The notes: generated from the letters alone by a model not told the origin. Numbered from the stretch's first letter, positions 9,472-19,868 are shown. The stretch: DNA of 64,000 bases from Sediminibacterium salmoneum NBRC 103935 (GCF_000511175.1 NZ_KI866530.1:3120812-3184811), one strand, 5' to 3'. Program-made: numbers and translations.

Positions 9472-9540
9472 CCAATTTTAAGGAGGAACGGTTAAAAAAA
9501 TGCAACAGCGATTAAAATTCAGTAATATTAAGAAAAAGTC

Positions 9541-9606
9541 AATTTATATAGACGGTAGTGTTAAAAATTGATTTATATTAGCGGTATTGTTAAAAATTTT
9601 AACAAT
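9541..9606. repeat. Tandem 29-bp repeat and palindrome upstream of SusC
   Basis: Two adjacent 29-base units (9541-9569 and 9570-9598) share the skeleton ATTTATAT..GCGGTAnTGTTAAAAATT with a few mismatches. The second unit runs into a perfect palindrome, ATTGTTAAAA A TTTTAACAAT (9586-9606), 25 bases before the SusC start. Probably regulatory. Confidence 0.5.
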
Positions 9607-9630
9607 TTTTCTAAATCAAAAATCTAACAC

Positions 9631-12600
9631 ATGAGAAAAAGTCTGACACTGTTGGCGGCTTCGTTGCTATTTAGCATAGCAACATTCGCTCAAACAGTTC
9701 TTGTGCAGGGGCAGGTGACCGACGACCGAGGTCCAGTGCCTAACGCAACCGTGCAGGAAAAAGGCACAAAAAACATCACTCGTGCCGATGAGCTGGGAAA
9801 ATTCAGCTTTAAAGTGAAGCAGGGAGCAATTGTTGTGGTAACAGCTGTAGGGCATACGCCTTTTGAGTTTGCAGCAACAACCGGATTCCAAAATGTTAAA
9901 ATAGCTACTGTAGCTGGCGAACTGGAAGAGGTATTTGTTACCAGTGCTTTCGGTGTAAAAAAGTCTCAGAGAACAACTCCTTTCAGTTCTCAAGTAATTA
10001 ACTCAGAACAACTGAACGTAATCCGTCAGCCGAACCTGAACAACGCATTGGCAGGTAAAGTTGCGGGTGTGCAGTTCAGAGGTCAGTCTTCAGCCAAGCT
10101 GAACGATCAGGGTTTCCTTCGTATCAGAGGGGGTGGATCATTAACCGATGGCGATGGAGCTATCTATGTGGTTGATGGTACCATTACCAGCTCATTCGAT
10201 ATCAACCCTGACGACATTGAAGACCTTACTGTACTAAAAGGTGCTAACGCTACTGCTTTGTTTGGTAGCCGTGCCGGTAACGGTGCTATTGTTGTTACTA
10301 CTAAGAAAGGTAGAAAAGGCAAGGGCATTGGTGTAGAGGTAAATCAGTCTACCATGTTCGACAAAGCTGCTTTCATGCCAAGATACCAGAATGAGTATGG
10401 TGGTGGTGACGGTGGTTGGTTAACTTTTACCTATAACCCAACCATGCCAGCAGAATGGCAGGCATTAAACGGTAAGCGTTACCGCGATTTTACTGATGAT
10501 GCTTCTTGGGGACCCAAAATTGACGGATCTGAATATATTCCTTGGTATGCTTTTATTCCAGGACATTCCAGATCTGGTAAAACGGCAAGCTTTACTCCTC
10601 AGCCAAACAATGCCAGAGATTTCTGGAATACTGGGGTAACTTCTAATACCAACGTTAGTTTCTCACAAAATAATGGTGCTGGTCAAAGTTTAAGAGTATC
10701 TTATACCAACCAGAACATTAAAGGTATGTTGCCTAATTCAAAGAGTCAGAGACATACTTTGAATACCAATTTCTCTATGGATTTGGGTAGCTTCTTAACT
10801 ATCGGAGCTAACCTTACTTATACCAATCAGTTGATCTCTGGTGATTTCAACGACGGATACTCTAACAACTCTTCTGGTAACTTTAGCCAGTGGTTCCACA
10901 GAGATCTGGACATCAATATCCTGAAAGAACTTGCTGATATCAGAACTCCAATCGGAACCATTCCTTCCTGGAACTTCCGTAGAAACCCGGGTTCTTGGAG
11001 TGCAGCAGCACCACAGAACAGTGTATGGGCAGGTAACTACTGGTACAATCCATTTACTTACTTTAACAATATTCAGCGTGATCAGCGCAGAGACCGTCTA
11101 TACGGAGATATCAATATGACTGTTAAGTTCTCTAAGAACTTAAAGTTCAAGGGTAGCATCCGTAAGGATCAGTTCAGTAGAAATCTAGAGAATATTGATC
11201 CTAATATTCTACAGACTTCTGGCGGACAAACTGGTTTGTTGGCTTCTTATGCTACGCACAATCGCATTAACAGTGAGTGGAACTTTGAAGGTATTTTGTC
11301 TTACAACAATACATTCGGAGATTTCGTAGTAGCTGCTAACGTGGGTGCTAACCGTTTGAATATTCGTCAGAGAGAAGTAGCAATGAATACCAATAATGGT
11401 TTGAACGTACCAGGTTTGTATGCTATCAGCAACTCTAAAACTGTACCTACAATTACGAATACAAGATCAGATCAGCAGGCGAATTCCTTGTTTGCTTTTG
11501 GTGACGTAGAATACAAGAAGTTCCTAAGCTTAACATGGGCAGTTCGTAACGACTGGTTCTCTACCTTACCAGCAGGTAACAACTCCTTGTTGTCTCCTTC
11601 AGTGGGTGGTGCTTTCGTATTCTCTGAGTTCACAAAATCTGCTTTGCCTTGGTTAAACTTTGGTAAAGTATTTGGATCTTGGGGTAAGAAGCCTAAGGCT
11701 TTAAATCCTTATGCTTTAAACCTGAACTACTCTGTTAACCCATTGTTATGGGGTACCAACTTCTTAATGAGTACACCGAATGGTTCTCCTGATGCAAACC
11801 TACGTGGCGCATTAACAACCACTTGGGAAGCAGGTATCGACTTGCGTTTTGCAAAAAACAAAGTTCGTTTGAATGCTACTTACTATAACGAGAACAACAA
11901 GAACGAACCTCTAGCGGTTTCTGTTTCTGGTGTTTCTGGTTTCACTTCTCAAACCATCAATGCTGCCTGGATTAGCCGTCAGGGTATTGAATTGGAATTG
12001 GGTGTAGACATCATGAAGAAGAAAGACTTCAACTGGACTGTGAATACAACAGCTGCTTACTTACTAGATAATAAAGTAAGAGCATTGGCTCCAGGTTTAA
12101 CCAGTTATACTTTAGCAGGTGGTTCTTTCGGAACTCGTTTTGCCCGTGCTTTCCACTTTGTGGGTCAGCAGTGGGGTATGTTAAGAGGTGGTGGTATCAA
12201 GCGTAATGCAGATGGCCAACCATTGATTACTACCAACGGATTCAGCGGTGGATTAGGCTGGTACCAGGCTGATGCAACCAAAGACTGGGGTTCTGTTGTT
12301 CCTAAGTTTACCGGAGGTTTACAAAACTTCTTCAGCTACAAGAACTTCAACTTAGGTTTAACATTTGACTATCAGCTTGGCGGACGTTTCTTCTCTCTAT
12401 CTGAGCAGTGGGGAACTTTCTCTGGCTTGATGGAGCAAACAGCTGGCTTGAACGACAAGGGTAACCCAATCCGCGATGCAGTTTCTGCAGGTGGTGGTGT
12501 ACGTGTTACCGGTGTTGATGCAAGAGACGGAAGAACTCCTGTAGACATCTATGTAGATGCTTACGATTACTTCCACCAGTTCTACTATCAGCAAATTGCT

Positions 12601-12855
12601 GAGCCATTTGTACACAAATTGTCTTATGCAAAATTGCGCGAGCTTAGCTTAGGCTATTCAATTCCAACCAACAAACTAGGGAAGTTTGGTAAATCTATCC
12701 AGGGTGCTTCAGTTTCTTTAACTGCTCGTAACCTATTCTTCATCTACAGAGACTCTAAGAACTTTGATCCTTCTGAAATCAGTGGTGTTCAAGGGGAAGA
12801 TGGTCAGATGCCAGGTGCAAGAACCATTGGATTTAACGTTAAGGTATCATTCTAA
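9631..12855 (+). CDS. SusC/RagA-type TonB-linked outer-membrane transporter
   Basis: A 1074-residue TonB-dependent transporter. It has a signal peptide (LLFSIATFAQ), a carboxypeptidase-regulatory-like domain (VQGQVTDDRGPVPNATV to about 90), a plug (NALAGKVAGVQFRGQS, LRIRGGGSLTDGDGAIYVVDG, LKGANATALFGSRAGNGAIVV) and a large barrel ending in GFNVKVSF. SusC proteins import glycans or peptides bound by the SusD partner encoded next. No carbohydrate-active enzymes are nearby, so the ligand cannot be inferred. The codon pattern looks highly expressed (uniform GGT and AAC use). The upstream DNA holds a tandem repeat and a palindrome. Confidence 0.95.
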   Translation: MRKSLTLLAASLLFSIATFAQTVLVQGQVTDDRGPVPNATVQEKGTKNITRADELGKFSFKVKQGAIVVVTAVGHTPFEFAATTGFQNVKIATVAGELEEVFVTSAFGVKKSQRTTPFSSQVINSEQLNVIRQPNLNNALAGKVAGVQFRGQSSAKLNDQGFLRIRGGGSLTDGDGAIYVVDGTITSSFDINPDDIEDLTVLKGANATALFGSRAGNGAIVVTTKKGRKGKGIGVEVNQSTMFDKAAFMPRYQNEYGGGDGGWLTFTYNPTMPAEWQALNGKRYRDFTDDASWGPKIDGSEYIPWYAFIPGHSRSGKTASFTPQPNNARDFWNTGVTSNTNVSFSQNNGAGQSLRVSYTNQNIKGMLPNSKSQRHTLNTNFSMDLGSFLTIGANLTYTNQLISGDFNDGYSNNSSGNFSQWFHRDLDINILKELADIRTPIGTIPSWNFRRNPGSWSAAAPQNSVWAGNYWYNPFTYFNNIQRDQRRDRLYGDINMTVKFSKNLKFKGSIRKDQFSRNLENIDPNILQTSGGQTGLLASYATHNRINSEWNFEGILSYNNTFGDFVVAANVGANRLNIRQREVAMNTNNGLNVPGLYAISNSKTVPTITNTRSDQQANSLFAFGDVEYKKFLSLTWAVRNDWFSTLPAGNNSLLSPSVGGAFVFSEFTKSALPWLNFGKVFGSWGKKPKALNPYALNLNYSVNPLLWGTNFLMSTPNGSPDANLRGALTTTWEAGIDLRFAKNKVRLNATYYNENNKNEPLAVSVSGVSGFTSQTINAAWISRQGIELELGVDIMKKKDFNWTVNTTAAYLLDNKVRALAPGLTSYTLAGGSFGTRFARAFHFVGQQWGMLRGGGIKRNADGQPLITTNGFSGGLGWYQADATKDWGSVVPKFTGGLQNFFSYKNFNLGLTFDYQLGGRFFSLSEQWGTFSGLMEQTAGLNDKGNPIRDAVSAGGGVRVTGVDARDGRTPVDIYVDAYDYFHQFYYQQIAEPFVHKLSYAKLRELSLGYSIPTNKLGKFGKSIQGASVSLTARNLFFIYRDSKNFDPSEISGVQGEDGQMPGARTIGFNVKVSF

Positions 12856-12873
12856 AACCCTAAAACAATTATC

Positions 12874-14316
12874 ATGAAAAGTATGAATATAAAAAAAGCA
12901 GTGCTGTCGTTAGGGGTTTGTGCCACTTTAGTGGTGGGTTGTAGCAAGGGAATTAGTGATTTCGGCGATATCAACCGTAATCCGAACGCAACAACCATTC
13001 CTATTACTTCAGCATTATTGACCAACGTACAGTCCCTTATTGGCGGTAACGTTTGGGGCAATGCCATCAACACTACTGCAGGCTTGTATGCGCAGTATAT
13101 GTCTGAAACCCAGTACACCGATATTTCCCGTTACGCAGCTCCAACCCAGAACTGGGATGATTTCTACGCGGGTGCGATGTACGATTTACAGAACATTATC
13201 AACACCAATAGCGATCCTTCTACAGCAGGAGCAGCTGCAGAATTCGGAGCCAATGCCAATCAAATTGCCATTGCCCGTATTTTAAAAGCTTACTACTTCT
13301 CTGTATTAACAGATGCTTACGGTGATATCCCTTACTCTCAGGCTTTAAAAGGCAATGGTACCATTCCTTACGATAAGCAAGAGACCATTTACCCTGCATT
13401 GATTGCAGAATTAAAAGCGGCTAACGCACAGTTTACTACGGGTGCTGCTGTTCAGGGTGATATCATGTATGCTGGTAACACAACCAAGTGGAAAAAATTT
13501 GCCAACTCTTTGATTGCTGTGCTTTCATTGCGTATGTCAAAAGCCAATCCAACTTTGGGTAAAGCAGAATTTGCTGCTGCTGTTGCTGCTGGTGTAATTG
13601 ATGCAAACGCAGACAATGCAACTATTGCTTATCCAGGTGGTAACTACAATAATCCTGTATACCAGTATTATGTAATTACCCAGCGTTTTGACTATGCAGT
13701 AAGCTCTACTATAACCAATAAATTGACAACTTTGGGTGATCCTCGTATTGATAAATACGGTAACAACACCAAAGGTTTCCCTTATGGTTTAACCAGAGCT
13801 GATGCATTAGCTTGGCAAACAAGCAATCCAAACTTTGCATTCATTTTTGGATATACCGGAACTCCTCAAACTATGCCATTGAGCATTATCTCTGCGGGTC
13901 AGATGTTTTTGGCCAGAGCAGAAGCTGCTAAATTGGGATGGACTTCTGAAAATGCAACCACCATGTACAACAATGGTGTAACTGCAGAAATGAACAGATG
14001 GGGAATCACCAACGCAACTGCTATTACCAACTACCTTGCTCAGCCTACTGTAGCATTGGATGGTTCTGCAGCAGATAACGCGAAAATTGGCGAACAGCGC
14101 TGGTTGGCACATTATCCTGATGGTTTACAAGGATGGTCTGAGTGGAGAAGAACAGGTTTCCCTGTATTAGCTCCTGCTCCAGGTGCTGGTAAAGCCATTC
14201 CAAGAAGAATTCCTTACGGACCAAACGAACCTTTATATAATCCAACTAACTATGCAGCTGCTGCAGCGTTGTTTAACAGCAACTCTCAGGATGCAAAAGT
14301 ATGGTGGGATAAATAA
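12874..14316 (+). CDS. SusD/RagB-type nutrient-binding lipoprotein
   Basis: 480 residues, starting 18 bases after the SusC stop. A lipoprotein signal (ATLVVGC) puts it on the outer-membrane surface, where it forms the lid of the SusC barrel. The family's TPR-like helical body is visible (AIARILKAYYFSVLTDAYGDIPYSQAL about 135-160; PLSIISAGQMFLARAEAAKLGW about 335). It resembles the shorter SusD-like_2 type. The ATG at 12883 (MNIKKAV) is an alternative start. A strong terminator follows at 14351. Confidence 0.92.
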   Translation: MKSMNIKKAVLSLGVCATLVVGCSKGISDFGDINRNPNATTIPITSALLTNVQSLIGGNVWGNAINTTAGLYAQYMSETQYTDISRYAAPTQNWDDFYAGAMYDLQNIINTNSDPSTAGAAAEFGANANQIAIARILKAYYFSVLTDAYGDIPYSQALKGNGTIPYDKQETIYPALIAELKAANAQFTTGAAVQGDIMYAGNTTKWKKFANSLIAVLSLRMSKANPTLGKAEFAAAVAAGVIDANADNATIAYPGGNYNNPVYQYYVITQRFDYAVSSTITNKLTTLGDPRIDKYGNNTKGFPYGLTRADALAWQTSNPNFAFIFGYTGTPQTMPLSIISAGQMFLARAEAAKLGWTSENATTMYNNGVTAEMNRWGITNATAITNYLAQPTVALDGSAADNAKIGEQRWLAHYPDGLQGWSEWRRTGFPVLAPAPGAGKAIPRRIPYGPNEPLYNPTNYAAAAALFNSNSQDAKVWWDK

Positions 14317-14350
14317 CGAGTTTTTCATTCTCAGTTTTTAATTCTCATGG

Positions 14351-14379
14351 GGGCCTGTATTCTTACAGGCCCTATTTTT
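14351..14379 (+). terminator. Rho-independent terminator after SusCD
   Basis: Perfect 9-bp stem GGGCCTGTA / TACAGGCCC with loop TTCT (14351-14372), followed by TATTTTTG. Confidence 0.9.
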
Positions 14380-14403
14380 GTGCCATAATCAATACAAGAA
14401 AAA

Positions 14404-14712
14404 ATGGAACAGCAACCGAATAACCAGTTGAACATAGAAATTACCGAGGAAGTAGCAGAAGGGGCTTATGCCAATCTGGCCATCATCACCCATAGCAATG
14501 CGGAATTCGTAATTGATTTTGTGAATGTGATGCCGGGTACGCCCAAGAGCAAAGTGAAGTCGCGTATTATTTTTACGCCGATGCATGCCAAGCGGTTTAT
14601 GAAGGCGCTGGAAGAAAACATCCATCGCTTTGAAGCTGCCAATGGCCCTATTCAGGATTTGGAGCAGATTGAAATTCCCATGAACTTCGGCGGTCCTACT
14701 GCGCAGGCTTAA
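14404..14712 (+). CDS. DUF3467 family protein
   Basis: A small cytosolic protein of 102 residues belonging to the DUF3467 family: YANLAIITHSNAEFVIDFVNVMPG is followed by the KVKSRIIFTPMHAKRFMKALEENI helix. Function unknown; the family is widely conserved in Bacteroidota and other phyla as a single-domain protein. It stands alone between the SusCD terminator and a palindromic repeat element. Confidence 0.85.
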   Translation: MEQQPNNQLNIEITEEVAEGAYANLAIITHSNAEFVIDFVNVMPGTPKSKVKSRIIFTPMHAKRFMKALEENIHRFEAANGPIQDLEQIEIPMNFGGPTAQA

Positions 14713-14730
14713 TTATGCTGTATAGAATAG

Positions 14731-14855
14731 AAAGTGTTTCAAAAATTTGCTTCGTTCGCTGCCCTGAATTGCTTCATTAATAATTATTAATGCATTTTTA
14801 TTTAAAGTTTCAGCAATTCAGAAATGCTCACTCCTCAAATTTTTTGAAACACTTT
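14731..14855. repeat. Palindromic dispersed element, copy A (REP/MITE-like)
   Basis: The ends are inverted repeats: AAAGTGTTTCAAAAATTTGC at the left and CAAATTTTTTGAAACACTTT at the right, with inner arms GAATTGCT and AGCAATTC. No ORF inside. The reverse complement of 22275-22388 aligns with it over its full length, so this is a mobile or amplified element and not a simple terminator. Confidence 0.75.
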
Positions 14856-15074
14856 TTTATTTCTAATCAAGAAGAAAAGCCTGCACAGTTAATTCTTAAC
14901 TTTTCATGGGAATTTCAATTACTGATGCCTTTTCACTTTGAGGCCATTGGTAGCACGGAGCTTTATGCGTGGGGAGTAAAGGTTATAAATGGGCTGAACG
15001 GCCCATTTTTTCGTTTGAGATTTTCGGGATTTTAGCTGCACCATTTAAAGGCTATAATCTTGAAAAACATTCCA

Positions 15075-16333
15075 ATGATTCAGATACTTCCAACCCGAAT
15101 TTTTCTGCAAAAATTTTCCCTTGTTTTATGTTTTCTGATGCTGCAATTCCTGGTAAGGAGTCAGGAAAATCGGATTGATTTGCCGGGCAATGCAGGCTTA
15201 ATTTCAATGGTGGGTAACGATCGGTACCTGATTACAGACGATGAGGAATATTTTTTACTCGAGCGGATGAACAATCTAAGTGTGCTTTTTGAAATTAAAA
15301 CAGGAAAACTGAAAGCAGTTGGAGCAGAAGCCTACCGATTGTATGCGGAACATACCAACAAGTATCCACTTCCCAACTATACCGTTAATGAGAGCGGGAA
15401 TGAGTTCTCTTTGTATGAAGGAAGCAAAAAATTGTACTCCATCAAAAAGGATCCTTACAAGAATGAAGTGAAGCCATTAAAAAAAACAGGCATTGTAATG
15501 GAACTCCTGAAAAAAAAGACCAATTGGTTTTTGTGCATCCGGACGGCAGAAGGGTAGAGCTGGTTGATCATTACAGCAATATGGAAAAGAAAGATCCCAA
15601 AAGGAATATTCACCACCGAACTGTTTTCGCCAATCTTGATATTGGGTATTGTTTTATTACAAAGGATTTGCAATATGTGTTTGACAGAGATGGAAGAGTC
15701 ATCAATCTGCAAACCGGAGAAGCCTTCAAAATGGATCATAATGCAAGACATGCCAAAGGGTATGTATACGGAAGTTATGATCCCGAAACTACTATACTGA
15801 AAATAGACGATGGGGGGAGTATAAAAGCCTATCATTTGCGCACCCAGCACTATCTGGGAAGAATCAGCTACAGTCATTATTTAGACGGTCAATTTATATT
15901 TCCTGTTAGTATTCCTTTGTTAAGTTCCAATAGTCAATTATGTGTAGTGGGGTTGGGTTACAGTGAAGCCCAGGTGTATTTAATAACCGACAACAAAGTG
16001 GTGCACGCATTTACGAATCCCAATGTGCTCTCAGAGAAAAACGATTATGCAATGTGGCAACAAAAGCGGGAGGAAGAAAATAGAGAAAGACTGAAGAAAG
16101 AAGAAGCCGTAAGACAGTGGAACAGAGATCACCTGGTTTCCAGGGGAACCCTTACAAAATGCAATGACTGTAATGGTACCGGTATGCTGGGGAGAACGGC
16201 TAAAACCACGGCCAATCAAATGAATGTGTACGAAAAAAGAGGCGACAACTATTATTTCCGCGGTACTTCACATGATACCTGGCCCATCATCTGCGGCAGC
16301 TGTTTCGGGAGAGGATCCTCCATAAAAAAATAA
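15075..16333 (+). pseudogene. Secreted protein with DnaJ-like Cys motifs, broken by a -1 frameshift
   Basis: Two reading frames join into one protein. Frame 1 (15075-15557) carries a signal peptide (LVLCFLMLQFLVRSQ) and a propeller-like body; frame 2 (used from about 15518 to 16333) continues with QLVFVHPDGRRVELVDHYS. The break falls in a run of eight A at 15510-15517; one more A restores a continuous frame. The C-terminus has CNDCNGTG and CGSCFGRG, which resemble DnaJ-type zinc-binding CxxCxGxG repeats. Function unknown. It could be a real pseudogene, slippage-dependent expression, or a homopolymer sequencing error. A TTG at 15060 is an alternative start. Confidence 0.6.
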
Positions 16334-16364
16334 TCCCAAAAAATAATCAATAGACTATTACAGA

Positions 16365-17621
16365 ATGAAAAAAGTTCAATTGGGCTCAATAGGTCTGCTG
16401 CTTGCCATAAGCCTCTTGTCTTCCTGCAAAAAAGACACGGCATCCAATTCGTCACAGCAGCCAAATCCAAATCCTACCACTTTCACCATTCTAAAGAGTA
16501 ATCAATGGAAAGTGCTGGCACAGCAAAGTTTGCCCATGAATGAAGGAGTGCTTGGGGGAGGGAGAGGAGCCACTGCTTTTACCACACAGAAGCCAGATGA
16601 GCTTAGGTGGTACTCGCTTCATAGAACCATGTCGAATATTAGCGGACACAATGAAATGATATTGAATACAAAAGGGGAGGTAACCATTAATTCCAATTTT
16701 ACACATCCATCTTACGGAGGTGATATCAAAGGTTTTATTGGCAGTGATATCTGGAAGATCAATGTAGGAGAAGTAGCCAACCAGATTTATGCATTCAAAA
16801 ACGATCAGTTGGTAGATCTGTCAAAATACCCTGAAGGTCAGGAAAAAATTATAAGGATACAGGCAACAGAAGACGGAATGCTCAATTGTTCTGAATCCAA
16901 TACCAGCAACTACGTTAGCTATTATCATTATGCCACCCAAAAATGGAAGAGTAATTTTTTTACGGGAAATAATTTTGTAACACTTCGCTACAAAGGATTA
17001 ACCTATGCAATTTGTTTTACGCGCCTCACCAGCGCCAATGGAATAACAATTTGGGAAGAGTCGAATAACCGCGTTGAAACACAGGATCCACAAATTCCTA
17101 CTATCAAAACAGTTCGTTACCCAATGACCAACCTTAAGTATATACCGGGTGAATATGGTTGGGTGATTCATTCCGCAACCTATGGCGATGAGGTATTTGT
17201 TGCTTTTCACAGTCATACTTCCAATACCCGCTTTGGGGTAGTAAAAGTGAATTTAACCAACCATACAGCAGAACTAATACAGGCACCGGAGCAAAAAGCG
17301 GCATTTGGCGGAACCCAATATGTAGTACTGAACAATGTTCATTCGGTAGAAGTAGACGATAAGGGCAATTTGTATGTGGTGGAATCCAGAAATGAAAACA
17401 ACAAAGCCTACTATGGCATTCGAAAATATTTAACCAACGGACAAACAGAAGTGATTTTGAAAGAATCCGATTTGGCTTTCAATACCAATATTCAGGGACT
17501 GAAGTTTTTTAATGGCAAACTACATGTGGCTGTTATGAACAAGGAAGATATTCCCGATGGTAACCCCAATGACAATAACTTCAAAGTGGTCTACCATAAG
17601 CAGATCATCGCGCCGAATTAA
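16365..17621 (+). CDS. Hypothetical lipoprotein, probable beta-propeller
   Basis: 418 residues with a clear lipoprotein signal (LLAISLLSSC, Cys21, then a KKDTASNSSQQ linker). The remainder is rich in beta strands with spaced aromatic and glycine residues (VEVDDKGNLYVVESRNENN, LKFFNGKLHVAVMN), in the manner of a propeller. I do not recognise a named family. It starts 31 bases after the frameshifted gene and may share its transcript. It ends 12 bases from the convergent TonB receptor. Confidence 0.7.
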   Translation: MKKVQLGSIGLLLAISLLSSCKKDTASNSSQQPNPNPTTFTILKSNQWKVLAQQSLPMNEGVLGGGRGATAFTTQKPDELRWYSLHRTMSNISGHNEMILNTKGEVTINSNFTHPSYGGDIKGFIGSDIWKINVGEVANQIYAFKNDQLVDLSKYPEGQEKIIRIQATEDGMLNCSESNTSNYVSYYHYATQKWKSNFFTGNNFVTLRYKGLTYAICFTRLTSANGITIWEESNNRVETQDPQIPTIKTVRYPMTNLKYIPGEYGWVIHSATYGDEVFVAFHSHTSNTRFGVVKVNLTNHTAELIQAPEQKAAFGGTQYVVLNNVHSVEVDDKGNLYVVESRNENNKAYYGIRKYLTNGQTEVILKESDLAFNTNIQGLKFFNGKLHVAVMNKEDIPDGNPNDNNFKVVYHKQIIAPN

Positions 17622-17633
17622 AAGCCAGGTTCT

Positions 17634-19868
17634 TTACAATCGAATTTTGATACCACCGTTTACCACAAAACCATCTACGGGTGCATAGATATCTTTGAAG
17701 TTGGGATTGTTTACAGTGCCGGTATAAATGGGTCCGAATTTGGATTGACGGGTATTACTGAAATTTTCGAAGTTGATAAAGAGCGAAAACTTATCCCAGA
17801 TTTTTTCGGCCATTAATCCTACAATCCAGTATGGCTGTCCGGTAGTACCATCATTTAATCTCTGCTGACTAAAGTGATAGGCTTCCAGACCAATTTTTAG
17901 TTTGCCTTCAATTTCATACATCAATACATTATTGAGTCTGTGTTTGGCAGTAAGTGGCAACCAGGCTTTGGTATTGGCAAAATGGGTGTTGGCATCGGTA
18001 TAAGTGTAACCCAGAAATAATTTGAAGTCGCCATACGTCAAGCGCAGATTGGTTTCCATGCCCTTTGTGTCGAGATAACCCGTTGAATTTTCAAAAGAAG
18101 AATACCCACTGGGAGAACCCACCAATACCAACGGATTATTTAAACGCGTGTAAAAGAACAAATGATTAAAGCTGACCCCTACTTCTCCAATTCTGGTTTT
18201 GTAATTTAAATCCCAGTTAAAACCAATGGATCTTTCATTCCTGGTATTGTTAACATTAATGGGTAGAATATTTTGAAATTGCAAACGCTCACCTTCTTCT
18301 GTAAATATGCTGGGCGTTTTATAGCCATATCCACCACCCAGGCGAGTGGTAAATGCGGGGCTGATTTTAAACATTGCAGAAATTCTCGGTAAAAGTTCCC
18401 ATCCATAGTTGTTTACATGGTCAGCACGAAGCCCAGTTTCTAACACCAATTTTTCAGAAACCGTCCAGGCATTCTGCACAAACAAACCGAAAGTGTTGAA
18501 CTGATAATCTCTTTTACCAGATAAAGGTTGACCTCTTTCAGAAAGTTTGTCGGTAAGCACATTGGCACCAATAACCCAATCAGAAGATTCACTGTTGCGG
18601 TTCCAGGTAAACTCGGAGAAGGAAGATTGTTGCAGGGCATCAAACTGGTAATTGGGAATACGAATATCTCTGTTGAAATTGCTGAAACTGTTTTTAAACT
18701 GCAGGTTCTCTTTCTCGTTCAGTTGATGGGTAATGCCAAACTGAGTAGTGATGCGTTCGGTTTTATTTTTTTCAAAAAAATCCGTGCCGCCGTTTTTGAT
18801 ATAATTCATACTTCCACCAATCCTGTCTTCCGTTAAGTAGTTAACGCCAAAGTCGGCATTGGTTTTCTTACCATAAAGGAAAAGTCTGGGGTTGATGGAA
18901 TACCGCTCAAATTTCGGGATGGCCGTGAATCCATTATTGGCCGGATCAAAAGGGCGGTTGCTGTTTCTGGAAGCAAAAACCGTTAGGCCAGCTTTCCCGT
19001 AGCGTTCACTGTAAAAGCCACTCAGGTCTAATCCCCCCGCAGAAGTGGCATTGGCTAAAAAGCTCAATTCTTTTTTCTCGGTAGGCGTTTTAGAAACCAA
19101 GTTCACCAATCCGGCAATGGCACCACCTCCGTAGAGGGTAGAGGCAGCACCTTTAATTACTTCCACCTGTTTTAAATCGAGGGGAGCAATCTGAAGAATG
19201 GATAAGCCGCCAGAGAAACCAGCGTACAAAGGATATCCATCGCGAAGAATTTGTGTGTAACGACCGTCTAAACCCTGAATACGGATGCCTGCATTATAAG
19301 AAGTAGCCGAAGTCTGCTGGGTTTGAATACCGGTACTTTCATTTAACAACATTCTTATATCGCCCGGTTTCATATTGCCTTTCTCCACCAATTCCTCTCC
19401 GGAAATCACTTCCACACGGGTAGGGATATTGGCAATGGTACGGCTGATACGCGTAGCTTTCACAATTACTTCTTCCATTTCGTGTTCGTGCTCGTCACCA
19501 TGTTCGTCTCCGTGTTCATCTTTATGCTCGCCCTCTTCCTTTTTCCCTTTTTTTGCAAGCGCAGTAAGTAATACTTCTAACTTAGTCGGCTCAGCAAGTG
19601 GAACCTGCACTTCTATTTCTTTAGCGGCAAAACCAATATAAGTAATCCGGACAGAATATTTACCAGCAGGAATATTTTTAAACAGGGCAATACCATTGCT
19701 ATCGGCAATGACTGTTTTATTGAGTTGCTCAAGCAGGGCAGTAGCGCCAGCCAAAACAGATTTGTCTTCTTTGTTTTTAACAGACAGTTCAATGGAATGC
19801 TGGGCATAACCATAAAAAGCAGAAAGTAGTATCGCAAATAGTAAGGCAGTCTTCTTCATAGGATTCAA
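17634..19868 (-). CDS. TonB-dependent receptor with His/Asp/Glu-rich linker
   Basis: A 744-residue outer-membrane receptor with a signal peptide (LLSAFYGYAQ), a carboxypeptidase-regulatory-like domain (about 25-105), a linker holding four HxDEH-type repeats (HKDEHGDEHGDEHEHE, about 118-133), then the plug (MLLNESTGIQTQQTS, VEVIKGAASTLYGGGAIAG) and the barrel. The His-rich linker suggests sensing or uptake of a metal such as Zn, Cu, Ni or Fe; this is inference, as no metal regulator or efflux gene lies beside it. ATG 19859 (MKKTALLF) is an alternative start. The acetyltransferase gene lies 15 bases upstream on the same strand. Confidence 0.87.
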   Translation of the reverse strand: MNPMKKTALLFAILLSAFYGYAQHSIELSVKNKEDKSVLAGATALLEQLNKTVIADSNGIALFKNIPAGKYSVRITYIGFAAKEIEVQVPLAEPTKLEVLLTALAKKGKKEEGEHKDEHGDEHGDEHEHEMEEVIVKATRISRTIANIPTRVEVISGEELVEKGNMKPGDIRMLLNESTGIQTQQTSATSYNAGIRIQGLDGRYTQILRDGYPLYAGFSGGLSILQIAPLDLKQVEVIKGAASTLYGGGAIAGLVNLVSKTPTEKKELSFLANATSAGGLDLSGFYSERYGKAGLTVFASRNSNRPFDPANNGFTAIPKFERYSINPRLFLYGKKTNADFGVNYLTEDRIGGSMNYIKNGGTDFFEKNKTERITTQFGITHQLNEKENLQFKNSFSNFNRDIRIPNYQFDALQQSSFSEFTWNRNSESSDWVIGANVLTDKLSERGQPLSGKRDYQFNTFGLFVQNAWTVSEKLVLETGLRADHVNNYGWELLPRISAMFKISPAFTTRLGGGYGYKTPSIFTEEGERLQFQNILPINVNNTRNERSIGFNWDLNYKTRIGEVGVSFNHLFFYTRLNNPLVLVGSPSGYSSFENSTGYLDTKGMETNLRLTYGDFKLFLGYTYTDANTHFANTKAWLPLTAKHRLNNVLMYEIEGKLKIGLEAYHFSQQRLNDGTTGQPYWIVGLMAEKIWDKFSLFINFENFSNTRQSKFGPIYTGTVNNPNFKDIYAPVDGFVVNGGIKIRL

